From: Chthonomonadales bacterium
Lineage (GTDB): Bacteria > Armatimonadota > Chthonomonadetes > Chthonomonadales > CAJBBX01
DNA: 64,000 nt
Reading direction: 5' to 3'
NCBI GenBank assembly: GCA_020849275.1
Contig: JADLGO010000037.1
Coordinates: 1 to 64,000 of the forward strand
In this document: piece after piece, positions 8,638 through 17,967 of the stretch
Position numbering within the stretch: position 1 is the stretch's first letter
Layout: every line of letters starts with the position of its first letter
Notes under the pieces: model-generated
The model's input: only the letters and a program-made list of their open reading frames with translations
The model's database searches: none
What the model was told of the DNA's origin: nothing
Translations under genes and position numbers: made by a program

Positions 8638-9429
8638 CTACCTTCCCAGCAGCCCGACGAACGGGTTGAAGCCGCCGGCGCCTCCGCCGTGCAGCGACGC
8701 CCAGAGGGCCGCCGCCACGCCGACCACCAGCAGGGCCACGAGGCCGAGCTTGCCGTAGTCCTGCCCGATCAGGCTGCCGAGCATGATCGGCTCGCGCGAG
8801 AGGTAGGCGCTTGCGGCGTAGAGCTCCTCGCCGATGATGGTGTAGTCGCAGGCGGTCAGGAAGAAGGGCACCTGGAAGAAGGAATCCGTGGCGGCCACCT
8901 GGATGGCGCCGATGCGCTGGCCCGTCTCGGCCAGCAGGAGCGACTCGAAGCCATAGGAGCCGAAGTAGAAGGCCGCGCCCACGCGGTCGCGCTCCATGAT
9001 GCCGGTGACGGCCGCCGCGAACGCGTTCTGGTCGCCCGAGAGGAAGAGCACGTCGTCCGAGCTGTAGAGCTCCGGACGCCCCTCGGCGCCGAACGCGTCG
9101 CGCACGGTGTCCTGCGCGACGGGGAACACGGTCGCGGAGGGGATGGGCACGATGACGCGCAGGCCGAAGCGCGCGGCCCGCCGCACGGCGTACTCGAGGA
9201 CCGCAAGGCCGGCGAACGTCGACATATTGCTCAGCTCGCCGAAGCCCGGGCTGAAGAGGATGGGCCGGCCCATCTCGGTCGCCCGCCCGAGGGCCTCCTC
9301 CAGGTGGTCCAGGCCGGCGATGCGCCGGACGAAGACTGGCTGACCCCGGCGCGCGGCCTGTATGCGGTTCATCACGGCCGCGCAGAGCGCCAGGATCAGG
9401 AGCGCGGCGGTCCAGGTGGCGTGTTCCAT
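8638..9429 (-). CDS. membrane-anchored alpha/beta protein, DUF6754-like, first gene of four-gene operon
   Basis: This 263-residue protein has an N-terminal TM (about 6-24, TAALLILALCAAVMN), an alpha/beta soluble domain with motifs such as GRPILFSPGFGELSNMSTFA, VIVPIPSATVFPVAQDTVRD and ETGQRIGAIQVAATDSFFQV, and a C-terminal TM at about 230-250. The pattern recalls proteins annotated as DUF6754, but I hold this from memory with modest certainty. ATG 9429 is chosen because the reading frame upstream of it is arginine-rich shadow sequence. The gene begins a run of four genes (9429 to 5506) with gaps of 2, -4 and -4 bases, almost certainly one transcript. The fold could be a nucleotide- or ligand-binding Rossmann-like domain; no catalytic residues are evident. 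Confidence 0.7.
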   Translation of the reverse strand: MEHATWTAALLILALCAAVMNRIQAARRGQPVFVRRIAGLDHLEEALGRATEMGRPILFSPGFGELSNMSTFAGLAVLEYAVRRAARFGLRVIVPIPSATVFPVAQDTVRDAFGAEGRPELYSSDDVLFLSGDQNAFAAAVTGIMERDRVGAAFYFGSYGFESLLLAETGQRIGAIQVAATDSFFQVPFFLTACDYTIIGEELYAASAYLSREPIMLGSLIGQDYGKLGLVALLVVGVAAALWASLHGGGAGGFNPFVGLLGR

Positions 9430-9583
9430 GCGGCGGATTCCGAGTCCGGCGGGAGGCGTGCGCGGCGCGACGCGCGCGGGGTGGCGTCGGCCAGGAGGCA
9501 CGGCCACGTTCATGGGGTGTGCCGAGGTTGCGTGCCGACTGCGATGTTCGGCGCCGAGAGGGCGCTCTCCTGCGCCGCGCCGA

Positions 9584-11326
9584 TCAGGGCGCGGCAACCT
9601 CGTAGACGTCGGCATCGGCGCTGGACGCGCCGGGAACCAGGCGGAGGTACGGCCGAGGCGAGGAGAGGAAGGGGGCCAGGACGAGCGCGGCCGTGCGGGG
9701 GTCGCGCGTCTCCTCGCGTTTCTGCGAGAAGACGAGGTAGCGGACGCCGCTCTCGCGCAGCAGGCCGCGCCTCCAGGCGTCGGTGGTGTCCGGCGCCAGG
9801 AAGCGCGCCCACCGGTTCATGGCGCGGCTGAAATCGGGCGTCTCGCCCCAGTGCCCGGCGTTCACGGGCCGGCCGGCGATCCCCGGCGTATAGCAGGCCA
9901 GGCTGTTGTCGAAGAAGCCGAGGCGGCCCTCGGCGTCGAGCGCCACCCACGGCAGCGGCTGCACGGGCGTGCCCGGTGGGGTGGCGGCCCGGATCCACTC
10001 GATGGCGGCCACCTCGCCCGCGTAGAGATAGGAGCGGACGGGGCCGGGGTTCTCGGGCAGGCGGGCCATGTCGCGCGCCAGGAAGCGCGCGTTCGTGATG
10101 GCGGTGAGCGCGACGGCGGCCACCAGAGCCGCCGCGCGCAGGCGGGCCGGCACCGCCCGTTCGATGAGCCACGCCAGCCCGATCCCGCCGAGGATGGCGA
10201 CCGGGAGGTGCGCCCCCATCAGCATCTTGCGCTGGAAGGCGACCGGCAGGTAGGCGGCGCCCACGTTGGCGGCGGCCCAGGCGCCGAGGAACAGGCGATC
10301 GGCGCGCGTCCCCGTCGTCCCGTCGGCGACGGCCGTCGGCCTGCGCGCCAGGCCGAGCGCGGCCAGGAGCAGCACCAGGCCAAAGCCGAGCAGCACCATG
10401 CCGATTGGGGGCGAGAGCGTGGGCACCGCGACGCGGCGCGCGAACACCAGCTCGGTGCGATAGACCCAGAGCATCTGGCCCGTACTGACCGCTGTCATGG
10501 CGCCGGCCAGGGCGGCCCGGCCCCAAGAGCGCGGGTCCACCCGACGGTCGCGAACGCTCTGCGCGGCCAGGTAGACGGTCCACACCAGCGCCAGAGTGAT
10601 CACGTCGTAGGTATGGATGTTGCCCAGCAGCGATCCGCAGGCGCCGGCGGCCGCCGCCCAGCGAGCCCGGCCGGTGCGCTCCCCCTTCAAGAGGAAGCCG
10701 AGCACCGCCACCATCAGCAACTGCGAGACGAGGAACAGCGGGAACAGGTAGAGCGAGAGGAACGTGACGGCCTCGGGCTGCCAGGTGTCGACCGGCCCAC
10801 CGAATCCGCGCCTCCACAGCGCCGGCAGCCAGCCGAGCCCCGCCGAAAAGCAGACGAGGAGGAGCGCGGCCCGCCTCGGGCCGGGACGCGCGGCAACCAT
10901 GCCGAGCAGCCACCAGACCGCGTGCAGCAGCGCCATCGCGAGAACGACCCGAGCGCCCTGGTAGACCGCCGTCAACGGCAGGCCCGTTAGCCGCGCGATG
11001 GCGCCGAGCGCCAGGAAGAACAGGCTGAACCACTGGCCAGACTGCGGCTCCGTCGTGAACAGATTGCGCTGGTGGAGTGCCCCGTCGGCCGCCTGGCGCA
11101 TCCACGAGAGGTAGACGCACTGGTCGGTGGCGTTGAAGGTGAACCAGGAGAACCAGCCCAGCGCCGGGCGGGCGCCCTGGAGGGTGGCGCCGAGCAGGTA
11201 GGGCGCCATCGTGATGGCGACGGCCACGAGCGAGACGCCGACGGCCCAGTGGCGGTCGGCGCGGGCGGGCGGGGGCAAGCGCTCGCCGCGGTCGCGCCCG
11301 CCCGCGCCGACGCTGGAGCGAGCCAC
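9584..11326 (-). CDS. polytopic membrane protein, GT-C-like glycosyltransferase candidate
   Basis: The 580 residues contain about 11-13 hydrophobic segments. A large non-cytoplasmic-type loop lies after TM1 (SWFTFNATDQCVYLSWMRQA, then TTEPQSGQWFSLFF), and a soluble C-terminal domain of about 150 residues carries WIRAATPPGTPV and RYLVFSQKREE. An Asp in the first loop, many TMs and a C-terminal soluble domain are the layout of GT-C lipid-linked sugar transferases (ArnT/PMT-like). I cannot see a diagnostic motif, so the enzymatic call is inference. The start is GTG 11326, 2 bases after the purB stop, implying co-transcription with purB. Confidence 0.6.
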   Translation of the reverse strand: MARSSVGAGGRDRGERLPPPARADRHWAVGVSLVAVAITMAPYLLGATLQGARPALGWFSWFTFNATDQCVYLSWMRQAADGALHQRNLFTTEPQSGQWFSLFFLALGAIARLTGLPLTAVYQGARVVLAMALLHAVWWLLGMVAARPGPRRAALLLVCFSAGLGWLPALWRRGFGGPVDTWQPEAVTFLSLYLFPLFLVSQLLMVAVLGFLLKGERTGRARWAAAAGACGSLLGNIHTYDVITLALVWTVYLAAQSVRDRRVDPRSWGRAALAGAMTAVSTGQMLWVYRTELVFARRVAVPTLSPPIGMVLLGFGLVLLLAALGLARRPTAVADGTTGTRADRLFLGAWAAANVGAAYLPVAFQRKMLMGAHLPVAILGGIGLAWLIERAVPARLRAAALVAAVALTAITNARFLARDMARLPENPGPVRSYLYAGEVAAIEWIRAATPPGTPVQPLPWVALDAEGRLGFFDNSLACYTPGIAGRPVNAGHWGETPDFSRAMNRWARFLAPDTTDAWRRGLLRESGVRYLVFSQKREETRDPRTAALVLAPFLSSPRPYLRLVPGASSADADVYEVAAP

Positions 11327-11328
11327 CG

Positions 11329-12618
11329 TTAGATGCCGAGCTTCTCGAAGGTGTGTGCGAGGTGCTTCAGATGGTAGCCGACATCGAAGCAGCGGTCAAG
11401 CTCCTCCGGGCTCAGGAGTTCTCGCACGGCGTGGTCCGACGCGAGCGCCTGGCGGAAGTCGGCGCCGCCCCACGCCTTCGCCGCGTTGCGCTGCACCGCC
11501 GTGTAGGCCTCCTCGCGCGAGAGGCCTTCGGCGATCAGCGCGAGCATCACCTGTTCGGAGCAGACCAGGCCCCCCATCTTCTCAAGATTGCGGCGCATGT
11601 TCTCCGGATAGACGATGAGGCGGTCAAGAATGTCGGTGAAGCGGGCCAGCATCCACTCGACGAGCGCGCACGTATCCGGCAGGATGATGCGCTCGACCGA
11701 GCTGTTGGCCAGGTCGCGCTCGTGCCAGGTGGTCACGCTCTCCAGCATGGGTACCAGGTTGCCGCGGACGACGCGCGCCAGGCCGGTGACCGTCTCGCAG
11801 TTCCAGGGGTTGCGCTTGTGGGGCATGGCCGACGAGCCCTTCTGGCCCTCGGCGAAGTACTCCTGTACCTCGAGGATCTCGGTGCGCTGAAGGTTGCGGA
11901 TCTCGGTGGCGAAGCGCTCGAGCGAGGCGGCGGTGATGGCGAGGGCGCACATGAGCTGCGCGTGCCGGTCGCGCGCGATGATCTGCGTGGAGACCGGCGC
12001 GACCGCCAGGCCCAGGGTCTGGCAGACGTGCTCCTCCACTCGCGGGTCGATGTTGGCGTGCGTGCCGACGGCGCCGGAGACCTTGCCCACCGCGATCATC
12101 TCCCGGGCGGCGCGCAGGCGCTCCAGGTTGTGCTGCATCTCGTCGACCCATCCCGCCAACTTGAAGCCGAAGGTGATCGGCTCGGCGTGGATGCCGTGGG
12201 TGCGGCCGATCTGCAGCGTGTCGCGATGCTCGCGCGCGCGCCGACGGATTACGTTGACCAGGTCGTCGGCTCCGGCGACGATCAGGTCGGCGGCGTCGCG
12301 CAGGAGCATACAGAGGGCGGTGTCCACCACGTCGTAGGAGGTGATGCCGTAGTGGAGGAAGCGACCCTCCTCACCGAGGCCCTCCTGCACGTTCTTGACG
12401 AACGCCATCACGTCGTGGCGCGTCTCCCTCTCGAGCTCGGCCATGCGCGCGAGGTCGAAGTGCGCCGCCGCGCGAATCCGCTCCGTGACGCCCGCCGGGA
12501 TGTGGCCGAAGCGCTCCAGACCCTCGCATACGGCGATCTCGACATCGAGCCAGCTCCGGGTCTTGTTCTCCGCCGACCACAGCGCTTTCATGCGGGGGGT
12601 CGCGTACCGATCGATCAT
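11329..12618 (-). CDS. purB: adenylosuccinate lyase
   Basis: The 429-residue cytosolic enzyme catalyses two purine-pathway steps: SAICAR to AICAR plus fumarate, and adenylosuccinate to AMP plus fumarate. The fumarase/aspartase superfamily signature GSSAMPHKRNP is present at about residues 264-274, as are the conserved regions HYGITSYDVVDTA and GRTHGIHAEPITFG that contribute active-site His and Thr/Ser. Length and ends match the short bacterial PurB form (about 430 residues). A near-consensus promoter reads TTGACA at 12701-12696, 17-base spacer, CATAAT at 12678-12673 on this strand, giving a leader of about 45 bases. No other purine genes are in the window. Confidence 0.96.
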   Translation of the reverse strand: MIDRYATPRMKALWSAENKTRSWLDVEIAVCEGLERFGHIPAGVTERIRAAAHFDLARMAELERETRHDVMAFVKNVQEGLGEEGRFLHYGITSYDVVDTALCMLLRDAADLIVAGADDLVNVIRRRAREHRDTLQIGRTHGIHAEPITFGFKLAGWVDEMQHNLERLRAAREMIAVGKVSGAVGTHANIDPRVEEHVCQTLGLAVAPVSTQIIARDRHAQLMCALAITAASLERFATEIRNLQRTEILEVQEYFAEGQKGSSAMPHKRNPWNCETVTGLARVVRGNLVPMLESVTTWHERDLANSSVERIILPDTCALVEWMLARFTDILDRLIVYPENMRRNLEKMGGLVCSEQVMLALIAEGLSREEAYTAVQRNAAKAWGGADFRQALASDHAVRELLSPEELDRCFDVGYHLKHLAHTFEKLGI

Positions 12619-12672
12619 CGCCTGCCTTCACCTTTCGCGCGCGAGGGCGGCCGCCGCGCGGGCGCCGGCCGT

Positions 12673-12701
12673 ATTATGCGGCCCGCGCTCGCGAGTGTCA
12701 A
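12673..12701 (-). promoter_or_regulatory. sigma-A type promoter of purB
   Basis: On the minus strand TTGACA (12701-12696) is followed by a 17-base spacer and CATAAT (12678-12673). The -35 box is perfect, the -10 box matches five of six positions, and it lies 55 bases upstream of the purB ATG. No other gene is close enough on that strand. Confidence 0.75.
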
Positions 12702-12816
12702 GGCCGCCGTGCCGCGCGGAGGACGCGGGCGGCCAGCCCGCGAACTCCCAATCAGGCCGGCCGCCGGATCGGGCTCGCGCGAACGGCGCCGCGAAGACCT
12801 ACAAGGAGACGCTGCG

Positions 12817-14193
12817 ATGAAGGAAGCCATCTCGCGCCGGGAACTGATCCGGGAAGGGAGCAAGATCGCCGCCGGCGTCGGTATCGGCCTGGCGGCGACG
12901 GGCTGGGTCGAGTCCGGGGTGCACGCGGAGACGACGGCGTCGGCGCGTCCTCGCGCCGCGCAGGCCAGCGATCGGGTGGTGCTCGGCCTGATCGGGGCGG
13001 GCGGCATGGGCTGCGCCAACATGTACAACCTGATGGGTAAGCCGGACGTGGAGGTCGCCGCGATCTGCGATGTCGACTCCAGCCACCTTGGCGAGCCCGC
13101 CAAACGTGTCGAGGAGAAGTACGGGCGCGCGCCGCGCCTTGTCAAGGACTATCGCAAGCTTCTGGAGATGAAGGACGTCGACGCCGTGATCGTCGGCACG
13201 CCCGACCACTGGCACGCGCTGCCCACTATCCATGCGTGCGAGGCGGGCAAGGACGTCTACTGCGAGAAGCCCATCTCGCACAACATCGTGGAGGGCGTCG
13301 CGATGGTGAACGCGGCGCGCAAGTTCGGCCGCGTGGTGCAGGTGGGTACCTGGCAGCGCAGCACGCAGCACTACGTGGACGCCGTGGACTACGTGCGCTC
13401 CGGGAAGCTGGGCAAGATCTCGCTGTGCCGCGCCTGGACGCTGGGCCACGCCGGGCAAGGGAAGGGGCATGCCGAGACGCCGCCGGCGAGCCTGGACTAC
13501 GACTTCTGGGTGGGGCCGGCGGCCTTCGAGCCCTACCAGTCCAATCGCTGCCATGGCAGCTTCCGATGGTTCTTCAACTACGCGGCCGGACTTACGGGCG
13601 ACTGGGGCGTGCACATGATCGACATCGTGCTGCTTGCCATGAGCCCGGGCACCGACCTCGTGATGCCTTCGCGCGTCAGCTCGGTGGGCGGCAAGATCGT
13701 CTGCGGCGCGGACGATGACCGCACGACGCCCGACACCCAGCAGGCCGTCTACCGCTTCGACAAGCCCGACGGCACGCCGGACTGGGTGATGCAGTGGGAG
13801 GTGCGCGTCGGCGGGCCGGGGATCGATGGGGGCGGGCACCACGGCTCGGAGTTCATCGGCCAGAACGGGCGCTTGCTGGTGGACCGGGGCGGCTGGAGCG
13901 TGTGGACGCCCGACAACAAGCCGCTCGAGAAGACCTCCAGCCCCGCCGTCGAGGACCACTGGCGCAACTGGCTGGACTGCATCAAGACACGCGAGCAGCC
14001 GCGCTCGCACCTGGCCTCCATGTTCCAGACGACGGCCGCCTGCCACCTGGCAAACATCGCCTACCTCTCCGGCGAGACGGTGGAGTGGGACAACGAGGCG
14101 CTGGCCGTGCGCGGATCGCGCAAGGCTCTGGAGGCGCTGCCCAACCGGCGTCGCTACCGCCGGCCCTGGACGCTCCCCATGCACCGCGCCTGA
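12817..14193 (+). CDS. Tat-exported Gfo/Idh/MocA family oxidoreductase
   Basis: This 458-residue protein begins with a twin-arginine signal (SRREL at 6-10, then a hydrophobic stretch to about residue 30), followed by an NAD(P)-binding Rossmann domain. Its motifs are [29 protein letters not shown] and [11 protein letters not shown]; the EKP Lys is the usual catalytic/cofactor residue. The C-terminal alpha/beta domain carries [10 protein letters not shown]. Tat export implies folding with cofactor before secretion, as for glucose-fructose oxidoreductase and many planctomycetal/armatimonad paralogues. ATG 12817 has AAGGAG at 12803-12808, 8 bases upstream. A strong hairpin (14199-14231) follows the stop, so the gene looks monocistronic. 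The sugar substrate cannot be told from sequence. Confidence 0.85.
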   Translation: MKEAISRRELIREGSKIAAGVGIGLAATGWVESGVHAETTASARPRAAQASDRVVLGLIGAGGMGCANMYNLMGKPDVEVAAICDVDSSHLGEPAKRVEEKYGRAPRLVKDYRKLLEMKDVDAVIVGTPDHWHALPTIHACEAGKDVYCEKPISHNIVEGVAMVNAARKFGRVVQVGTWQRSTQHYVDAVDYVRSGKLGKISLCRAWTLGHAGQGKGHAETPPASLDYDFWVGPAAFEPYQSNRCHGSFRWFFNYAAGLTGDWGVHMIDIVLLAMSPGTDLVMPSRVSSVGGKIVCGADDDRTTPDTQQAVYRFDKPDGTPDWVMQWEVRVGGPGIDGGGHHGSEFIGQNGRLLVDRGGWSVWTPDNKPLEKTSSPAVEDHWRNWLDCIKTREQPRSHLASMFQTTAACHLANIAYLSGETVEWDNEALAVRGSRKALEALPNRRRYRRPWTLPMHRA

Positions 14194-14198
14194 AGCGC

Positions 14199-14231
14199 GG
14201 GGCCCGCGCGTCGCCCCGGCGCGCGGGCCCC
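14199..14231 (+). terminator. perfect 12-bp inverted repeat after the Tat oxidoreductase gene
   Basis: GGGGCCCGCGCG (14199-14210) and CGCGCGGGCCCC (14220-14231) form a perfect 12-bp stem with a 9-base loop, 5 bases after the stop codon. There is no T tract behind it, so it is either an intrinsic terminator of the GC-only kind or an RNA 3'-end stabiliser. Confidence 0.55.
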
Positions 14232-14265
14232 GCCTTGCATGTGCCGGGCCCGCCGAGCCGTGGTG

Positions 14266-14271
14266 TATAAT
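14266..14271 (+). promoter_or_regulatory. consensus -10 box upstream of rmlA
   Basis: A perfect TATAAT lies 34 bases before the rmlA ATG. The preceding 25 bases show no good -35 at standard spacing; TTGCAT at 14235-14240 would need a 25-base gap. Expect transcription to start near 14278 and carry the sugar cassette. Confidence 0.5.
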
Positions 14272-14305
14272 GCTACTGACCACCTCTCCGCGACAGGGAG
14301 CGCCC

Positions 14306-15184
14306 ATGAAGGGAATCGTCCTCGCCGGCGGCAGCGGAACGCGGCTCTACCCGATGACCCATGCCGTATCGAAGCAGCTCCTGCCGGTGTACGACAAGCC
14401 GATGATCTACTATCCGCTGTCGACACTGATGCTAGCGGGCATTCGGGACATCCTCCTCATCTCCACCCCCCACGACCTCCCGCTGTTCGAGCGCCTCTTG
14501 GAGGACGGCAGCCGGTTCGGTATCCGGATCGGTTACGCGGCGCAACCGCGCCCCGAGGGGCTCGCCCAGGCGTTCCTGATCGGCCGCGACTTCGTGGGCG
14601 GTGGGCCCGCCTGCCTGGTGCTGGGCGACAACATCTTTCACGGCCACGGCCTGCCGGAGAAGCTGCGCGCCGCCGCGTCGCTCCAGCAAGGCGCCACCAT
14701 TTTCGGCTATCGCGTGCAGGACCCCGAGCGGTACGGCGTGGTGGAGGTTGGCCCGGAGGGGCGCGCGCTCTCCATCGAGGAGAAGCCGGCGCGGCCGCGC
14801 TCGGACCACGCGGTGGTCGGGCTCTACTTCTATGACCACCGGGTTACCGAGATCGCCGAGGGCATCCGTCCCTCGGCGCGCGGGGAGCTGGAGATCACCG
14901 ACGTCAACCGGGTCTACCTGGAGCGCGGCGCCCTCCGAGTGGAGATGCTCGGCCGCGGCTTCGCGTGGCTGGACACGGGGACGCACGAGTCGCTGATGGA
15001 GGCCAGCAACTTTATCCAGACCATCGAGAAGCGCCAGGGGCTCAAGATCGCCTGCCTGGAGGAGGTTGCGCTGCAGTGCGGCTACATCGGCGTCGATGAC
15101 GTGCTCGCGGCGGCCGACCGGATGGGCAAGTCCGAGTACGCGCAATACCTGCGCCGGATCGCGGCGGAGACCGGCCGGCCATAG
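14306..15184 (+). CDS. rmlA: glucose-1-phosphate thymidylyltransferase
   Basis: The 292-residue enzyme makes dTDP-glucose from dTTP and glucose-1-phosphate. Its nucleotidyltransferase signature [13 protein letters not shown] sits at residues 6-18. [19 protein letters not shown] follows with the catalytic Lys, then LGDNIFHG (metal-binding Asp) and the C-terminal [16 protein letters not shown]. All are characteristic of RmlA rather than GlmU or GalU, and the length is typical. AGGGAG at 14294-14299 provides the ribosome site for ATG 14306. It is first in a run of genes to about 20160, with rmlB starting 56 bases after its stop. rmlC and rmlD are not in the window, so rhamnose is not the obvious end product. 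Confidence 0.95.
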   Translation: MKGIVLAGGSGTRLYPMTHAVSKQLLPVYDKPMIYYPLSTLMLAGIRDILLISTPHDLPLFERLLEDGSRFGIRIGYAAQPRPEGLAQAFLIGRDFVGGGPACLVLGDNIFHGHGLPEKLRAAASLQQGATIFGYRVQDPERYGVVEVGPEGRALSIEEKPARPRSDHAVVGLYFYDHRVTEIAEGIRPSARGELEITDVNRVYLERGALRVEMLGRGFAWLDTGTHESLMEASNFIQTIEKRQGLKIACLEEVALQCGYIGVDDVLAAADRMGKSEYAQYLRRIAAETGRP

Positions 15185-15240
15185 CGGCCGGTGGAGCGGG
15201 CCGACGGCGGAGCACCCGCCTCGGCGAGGGGGGTGACGGC

Positions 15241-16320
15241 ATGGGAACGGGCGGCCGCGCGGAGGCGACGCGCCTGCTGGTGACGGGCGCCGCGGGCTTC
15301 ATCGGCAGCAGCTTCGTGCGTCTGGCGCTGCGCGAGCCGGCGCCGGTATCGGCGCTGGTCCTGGATGCGCTGACCTATGCGGGGAACCTGGAGAACCTGG
15401 CGCCCGTGGCGGACCTGCCGGGCTACGCCTTCCATCGCGGCGACATCTGCTCCGAGGAGGATGTGCGGGCCGGCTTCGACCGGGCCGAGGCCGCGTTCGG
15501 CGGGCCGGTGGACGCCGTGGTTCACTTCGCCGCCGAGTCCCATGTGGATCGCAGTATTGAGGACCCCGCCGGTTTCCTGCGGACCAACGTGCTCGGCACC
15601 GAGGTGCTGCTGCGCGTCGCCCGCGAGCGCGGCGTCTCGCGCTTCCTGCATGTCTCCACCGACGAGGTGTACGGCACGCTCGGGCCGGACGACCCGCCGT
15701 TCAGCGAGACGACGCCCATCGCGCCGAACAGCCCCTACGCGGCGAGCAAGGCGGCGTCGGACCTGGTGGTCCGGGCGTACCAGGAGACCTATGGCTTCCC
15801 GGCGCTCGTGACGCGCTGCTCCAACAACTACGGGCCGTACCAGTTCCCGGAGAAGCTGATCCCGCTGATGATCGCCAACGCCCTGGAGGATCGGCCGCTG
15901 CCGGTCTACGGCGACGGAAGGAACGTGCGCGACTGGATCCACGTGGACGACCACTCGCGCGGCATCCTGGCCGTTCTGCGCGCTGGCGAGCCCGGCGGCA
16001 TCTACAACCTGGGCGGGAGCGCCGAGCGCGCCAACATCGACGTGGTCCGCACGCTTCTGCGGCTGCTGGGCAAGCCAGAGAGCCTCATCCAGTACGTTCC
16101 TGACCGCCCCGGCCACGACCGGCGCTACGCGATCGACTCGTCGAAGGCACGGCGCGAGCTCGCATGGACGCCGGAGTGGACGTTCGAGCGCGGCCTGGAG
16201 GCGACGGTGGCGTGGTACCGGGGGAACGCGGCCTGGGTCGCCAGCGTGCGCTCTGGCGCCTACCGCGACTACTACGAGCGCATGTACGGCGAGCGCGAGG
16301 CATGGATGCGCCGCGTGTAG
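15241..16320 (+). CDS. rmlB: dTDP-glucose 4,6-dehydratase
   Basis: The 359-residue extended short-chain dehydrogenase converts dTDP-glucose to dTDP-4-keto-6-deoxyglucose. The Rossmann motif TGAAGFIGS is at 15-23. HFAAESHVDRSI, the STDEVYGTLG loop with catalytic Thr/Asp/Glu, and the YxxxK pair (YAASK, Y166 and K170) are all in the expected order, as is NNYGPYQFPEKLIP. This set is diagnostic for RmlB within the family. The start follows GGGGGTGACGGC with no strong Shine-Dalgarno. Co-direction and adjacency to rmlA support operation on the RmlA product; the following genes act on the keto-sugar or on a related UDP-sugar. Confidence 0.95.
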   Translation: MGTGGRAEATRLLVTGAAGFIGSSFVRLALREPAPVSALVLDALTYAGNLENLAPVADLPGYAFHRGDICSEEDVRAGFDRAEAAFGGPVDAVVHFAAESHVDRSIEDPAGFLRTNVLGTEVLLRVARERGVSRFLHVSTDEVYGTLGPDDPPFSETTPIAPNSPYAASKAASDLVVRAYQETYGFPALVTRCSNNYGPYQFPEKLIPLMIANALEDRPLPVYGDGRNVRDWIHVDDHSRGILAVLRAGEPGGIYNLGGSAERANIDVVRTLLRLLGKPESLIQYVPDRPGHDRRYAIDSSKARRELAWTPEWTFERGLEATVAWYRGNAAWVASVRSGAYRDYYERMYGEREAWMRRV

Positions 16321-16375
16321 GCGGCGCGGCGTCTGGCCGGCTCGAGCCCGCGCAAGAGGGGAAGCACCACAACCG

Positions 16376-17386
16376 ATGGCAACTGTTGGTCTCATTGGAT
16401 GCGGGTACTGGGGCAAGAACCTGGCCCGAAACCTGCACGAGCTCGGAGCGCTGCGCTTCGTCTGCGACGCGACTCCGGCGGGCCGCGAGCAGGCGGCGAA
16501 GTCGGCGCCGGGCGTGCCGCTGGTGGGCACGGCCGCCGAGCTGCTGGCGGCGGACGTGGACGGCGTGGCGATCGCGACGCCGGCCGAGACCCACTACGCG
16601 CTGGTCTGCCAGGCGCTCGATGCGGGCAAGGACGTCTTCGTTGAGAAGCCGATGGCGCTCACCGCCGTGGAGGGGGCGCGCCTGGTGCGGCTTGCCGAGG
16701 AGCGCGGCCGCATTCTCATGGTAGGCCACGTGCTCGAGTACCACCCCGCCATCGTGCAGCTCGCGAGCCTGGTGCGCTCCGGCGAGCTGGGCCGAGTCGC
16801 CTACATCTACTCGAACCGACTCGCCCTTGGCAAGATCCGCCGCGAGGAGAACATCCTCTGGAGCTTCGCGCCGCACGACGTGGCCGTCATCCTCCGGCTG
16901 ATGGGCAGCATGCCGTTTCAGGTGGTCGCGTGCGGGGGCACCTATGTACAGCCCAACATCGCCGACGTCACCGTGACCAACCTGCTCTTCGACAACGGCG
17001 TGCGCGCGCACATCCACGTCTCCTGGCTGCACCCGTTCAAGGAGCAGCGCCTTGTGGTTGTCGGGCAGAAGAAGATGGCCAGTTTCGACGATGTGGCAAA
17101 GGAGCTGCTGCTCTACGATCAGCGCGTGGAGTGGCGCGAGGGGCAGCCCATCCCGGTGAAGGGCGTCGGTGACCCGGTTCCGTACGCCGCCGACGAGCCG
17201 CTGCGCCGCGAGTGCCAGTCTTTCCTGGAGTCCATCGAGACCCGCTGCGCGCCGCTGACGGACGGACCGAGCGGCCTTCGCGTGCTGCGCGTGCTTCAGG
17301 CCGCCCAGCGCTCCCTGGTGATGAATGGGCAGCCGGTGGACCTGCCGATCGAGACTTTCAACGGAGGCGGCGGAGCGGCCCGATGA
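16376..17386 (+). CDS. Gfo/Idh/MocA sugar-nucleotide dehydrogenase, WlbA/WbpB-like
   Basis: This 336-residue cytosolic oxidoreductase has no signal peptide. The N-terminal Rossmann motif is [16 protein letters not shown] (5-20), followed by [23 protein letters not shown] and [10 protein letters not shown], then a C-terminal domain with [10 protein letters not shown]. WlbA/WbpB enzymes oxidise the 3'-OH of a UDP-sugar so that an aminotransferase can add nitrogen. The next two genes encode exactly the acetyltransferase and aminotransferase partners. The stop overlaps the next start (ATGA, 17383-17386), so the proteins are translationally coupled. The sugar donor could be a UDP- or a dTDP-sugar because rmlA/rmlB precede it. 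Confidence 0.85.
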   Translation: MATVGLIGCGYWGKNLARNLHELGALRFVCDATPAGREQAAKSAPGVPLVGTAAELLAADVDGVAIATPAETHYALVCQALDAGKDVFVEKPMALTAVEGARLVRLAEERGRILMVGHVLEYHPAIVQLASLVRSGELGRVAYIYSNRLALGKIRREENILWSFAPHDVAVILRLMGSMPFQVVACGGTYVQPNIADVTVTNLLFDNGVRAHIHVSWLHPFKEQRLVVVGQKKMASFDDVAKELLLYDQRVEWREGQPIPVKGVGDPVPYAADEPLRRECQSFLESIETRCAPLTDGPSGLRVLRVLQAAQRSLVMNGQPVDLPIETFNGGGGAAR

Positions 17387-17967
17387 GCGACGCGAGCTAC
17401 TTCGTCCATGCCTCCTCCTACGTCGACGAGCCGTGCACGATCGGCGCCGGCACGCAGATCTGGCACTTCTGCCACATCATGCGCGACTGCGTGATCGGCG
17501 AGCGCTGCCGGATCGGCCAGAACGTGGTGGTCTCGCCCGGCGTGCGCATCGGCAGCAACGTGAAGATCCAGAACAACGTCTCGGTCTACTCGGGCGTCGA
17601 GTTGGAGGACGACGTGTTCTGCGGACCAAGCATGGTGTTCACGAACGTGAGCACGCCGCGATCGGCCTATCCGCGCAACACGGGCGACGACTACCTGCGC
17701 ACGCTCGTTCGGCGCGGCGCGTCGATCGGCGCCAACGCCACCATCGTGTGCGGCCACACCATCGGCGAGCACGCGTTCGTCGGCGCGGGCGCGGTCGTCA
17801 CAACGGATGTGCCGGCCTACGCGCTGGTGTACGGCAACCCGGCGCGGGTGCGCGGCTGGGCGTGCGAGTGCGGGGCGAAGCTGACCTTCGCGGGGGAGAC
17901 GGCCGAGTGCGGCGCCTGCGACAAGGCCTACGCGATGGTCGGGGGAAAGGTGACACCCAAACCATGA
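17383..17967 (+). CDS. left-handed beta-helix sugar N-acetyltransferase, WbpD/WlbB-like, with Zn-ribbon-like tail
   Basis: The 194-residue protein is built of hexapeptide repeats ([60 protein letters not shown]) that form a trimeric left-handed beta-helix acetyl-CoA site. WHFCHI and NNVSVY are typical of the WbpD/WlbB branch that acetylates a 3-amino sugar. The last 35 residues carry four cysteines, CEC then CGAC, resembling a small zinc ribbon; whether they bind metal is unknown. Both ends overlap neighbours by 4 bases as ATGA. Together with the dehydrogenase before it and the aminotransferase after it, this makes the three-enzyme set for a 3-acetamido sugar. Confidence 0.88.
   Translation: MSDASYFVHASSYVDEPCTIGAGTQIWHFCHIMRDCVIGERCRIGQNVVVSPGVRIGSNVKIQNNVSVYSGVELEDDVFCGPSMVFTNVSTPRSAYPRNTGDDYLRTLVRRGASIGANATIVCGHTIGEHAFVGAGAVVTTDVPAYALVYGNPARVRGWACECGAKLTFAGETAECGACDKAYAMVGGKVTPKP

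Noticed and set aside
11353-12816. Plus-strand N-terminal extension of the Tat oxidoreductase frame through the purB region
   Set aside because: The extension is antisense purB; AAGGAG and the Tat signal fix the start at 12817.
14235-14271. TTGCAT plus TATAAT as a complete promoter before rmlA
   Set aside because: The spacer would be 25 bases, too long; only the -10 is reported.
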